In this document: positions 63,301 to 64,000 of the stretch, one piece after another
Layout: the number at the start of each line of letters is the position of its first letter
How positions within the stretch are numbered: the first letter of the stretch is position 1
NCBI RefSeq assembly: GCF_963676685.1
Contig: NC_092346.1
Span: forward strand, 44,637,289 to 44,701,288
Origin: Mytilus edulis
Taxonomy: Eukaryota; Mollusca; Bivalvia; Mytilida; Mytilidae
Reading direction: 5' to 3'
Length of the DNA stretch: 64,000 bases
Made by a program: the position numbers and the translations under genes
The notes under the pieces: generated by a model
Seen by the model: the letters and a program-made list of their open reading frames with translations, nothing else
Databases searched by the model: none
Told to the model about the DNA's origin: nothing

Positions 63301-63696
63301 GTTAACCCAAGGTTCTAAACAACATATCCGAATACATTCTATTTTGTTTTAAGTTTTTACCAGAATTAAAATTCTATATATTCACTACTGATCTATGGTT
63401 TTCAATCTGATAATTTTTCTTTCTTCTTTAAGCAAACTGAGACTGACATGAAACAGATGGCTCCTTTCGAAGACAACTCAATCATAGTAAACACAAACAT
63501 GAACCTGTTATTGAACCTCCATGGCATTGATTTGGAACAATTTGATTTTCATTATTTATCTTCTCATTTTCTTGAAAACGAGATTATAAATGATCAAAGT
63601 AATGATTATAATAAAGACCCGTTGGAGACCACTTATCAAGAGTCAAATGACAATACTATGACTAACCTGGAGGATTTTTTAGAAGACATGATTTAA
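57325..63696 (+). CDS. Uncharacterised 1947-aa modular protein with 2A-like motif (three coding exons)
   Basis: I do not recognise this family. Exons 57325-62793, 63051-63161 and 63433-63696 are all phase 0 with GT-AG sites. The start is the first in-frame ATG (57325), 66 bases after a strong acceptor. Six tandem modules of about 115-120 aa lie at residues 90-211, 242-354, 380-499, 533-648, 665-781 and 825-942. They share the patterns EDDFCTxKIxPYxEF, LKLCYCEKLC and SCKILLCLLN; Cys is frequent and the modules look alpha-helical. The N-terminus is basic (KRVKKKKKSC). A hydrophobic stretch (1199-1213) precedes a 2A-like GDIEVHPGP (1246-1254). The C-terminal half is non-repetitive, with Ser/Asn-rich linkers. 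Exon 2 is Lys/Arg-rich (KRKCNEEKNGKIKERKKQ); exon 3 is acidic and ends TNLEDFLEDMI. A nuclear role is possible but unproven. Confidence 0.8.
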
Positions 63697-63811
63697 CATA
63701 AATATTGAAAGAATGTCACACATTGGATCATATTTGTCTATTGGGTGATGTTTGCATTATCTTTCTAGTTGATAACATTCCAATCAGCCTTTTGGTAATT
63801 ATTGGGTGACA

Positions 63812-63817
63812 AATAAA
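63812..63817 (+). terminator. Candidate polyadenylation signal AATAAA
   Basis: The hexamer lies 116 bp after the stop codon of the gene ending at 63696, within 'gtgacaaataaaacttc'. It is followed by a (ta)n run and a T-rich stretch, as expected near a cleavage site. Confidence 0.55.
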
Positions 63818-63925
63818 ACTTCAATATATATATATTGTATATATAATTCTATCATTTTTGTTTTTGTTTTATTACTTCTAGTATGTATAAGAACAGTCTA
63901 TCAATTTGTACTACATCATTTTTTT

Positions 63926-64000
63926 GGCTCGCCAAGTGCACTTTTTTCATCAATTTAAGTCTGTCGTCGTCTCTCAATCTTTTACAAAAATCTTCTATTA
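63926..64000 (+). repeat. Start of a second copy of dispersed repeat C, cut by the window edge
   Basis: Contains 'ggctcgccaagtgcactttt' and 'tctgtcgtcgtctc', then 'acaaaaatcttct', parallel to the opening of the copy at 31385-32895. Diverged and truncated. Confidence 0.5.

Noticed and set aside
1-64000. tRNA or rRNA genes
   Set aside because: No stretch with convincing A-box/B-box pairs or rRNA core sequence was found by eye. Low-copy or degenerate tRNA-derived SINEs could have been missed.

Overview
The window looks like nuclear DNA of a marine bivalve, most like a mussel (Mytilus). It is AT-rich and its genes are split by GT-AG introns. The intergenic and intronic DNA is full of dispersed repeats that I recognise from mussel genomes: the 'gatgtggtatgattgccaat' family, the 'gccccacctacgatagtaga' family and the 'gctcacctggccatagggtc' family. 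No bacterial features, rRNA or tRNA genes were seen.

Four protein-coding genes can be supported. (1) TARBP1, minus strand, 220-9480: the first 10 coding exons (about 727 codons) of the tRNA Gm18 2'-O-methyltransferase. The gene continues beyond the left edge, so the catalytic domain is not in the window. One coding exon is split by a 683-bp element flanked by TTAA. (2) A glia maturation factor (GMF) gene, plus strand, 11339-14473: six coding exons, 140 aa, head-to-head with TARBP1. (3) Adenylate kinase 7 (AK7), minus strand, 19301-28850: 16 coding exons, 712 aa, complete, with a candidate RFX X-box just upstream of the ATG. (4) An unrecognised three-exon gene, plus strand, 57325-63696, predicted 1947 aa: six tandem modules, a hydrophobic stretch, a 2A-like motif with His in place of Asn, and a basic plus acidic C-terminal tail. 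The first three are conserved single-copy-type genes (tRNA modification, Arp2/3 branch control, cilia). I see no functional link between neighbours beyond a possible shared promoter for TARBP1 and GMF.

From 28.9 to 57.2 kb I find no convincing gene. Its centre, 36575-51364, is a giant imperfect inverted repeat. Each arm has, from outside in, a 'cgatggacgtcaag' edge, a short-unit minisatellite built on 'ttacttattccctattcg', a unique spacer, a copy of the common mussel repeat, and an array of about 164-bp satellite monomers. The polarity switches near 42697. Nested inside are two nearly identical 2.9-kb TA-flanked elements with perfect 20-bp terminal inverted repeats, a 1.6-kb composite of two inverted TA-flanked fold-back elements, and a small LINE-like 3' tail. 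The overall design resembles Foldback/Galileo-type elements, whose long terminal repeats contain tandem arrays, but no transposase was seen.

Exon coordinates were worked out by eye from splice consensus, reading phase and remembered family sequences. All phases join correctly. UTR limits and dispersed-repeat limits are approximate.
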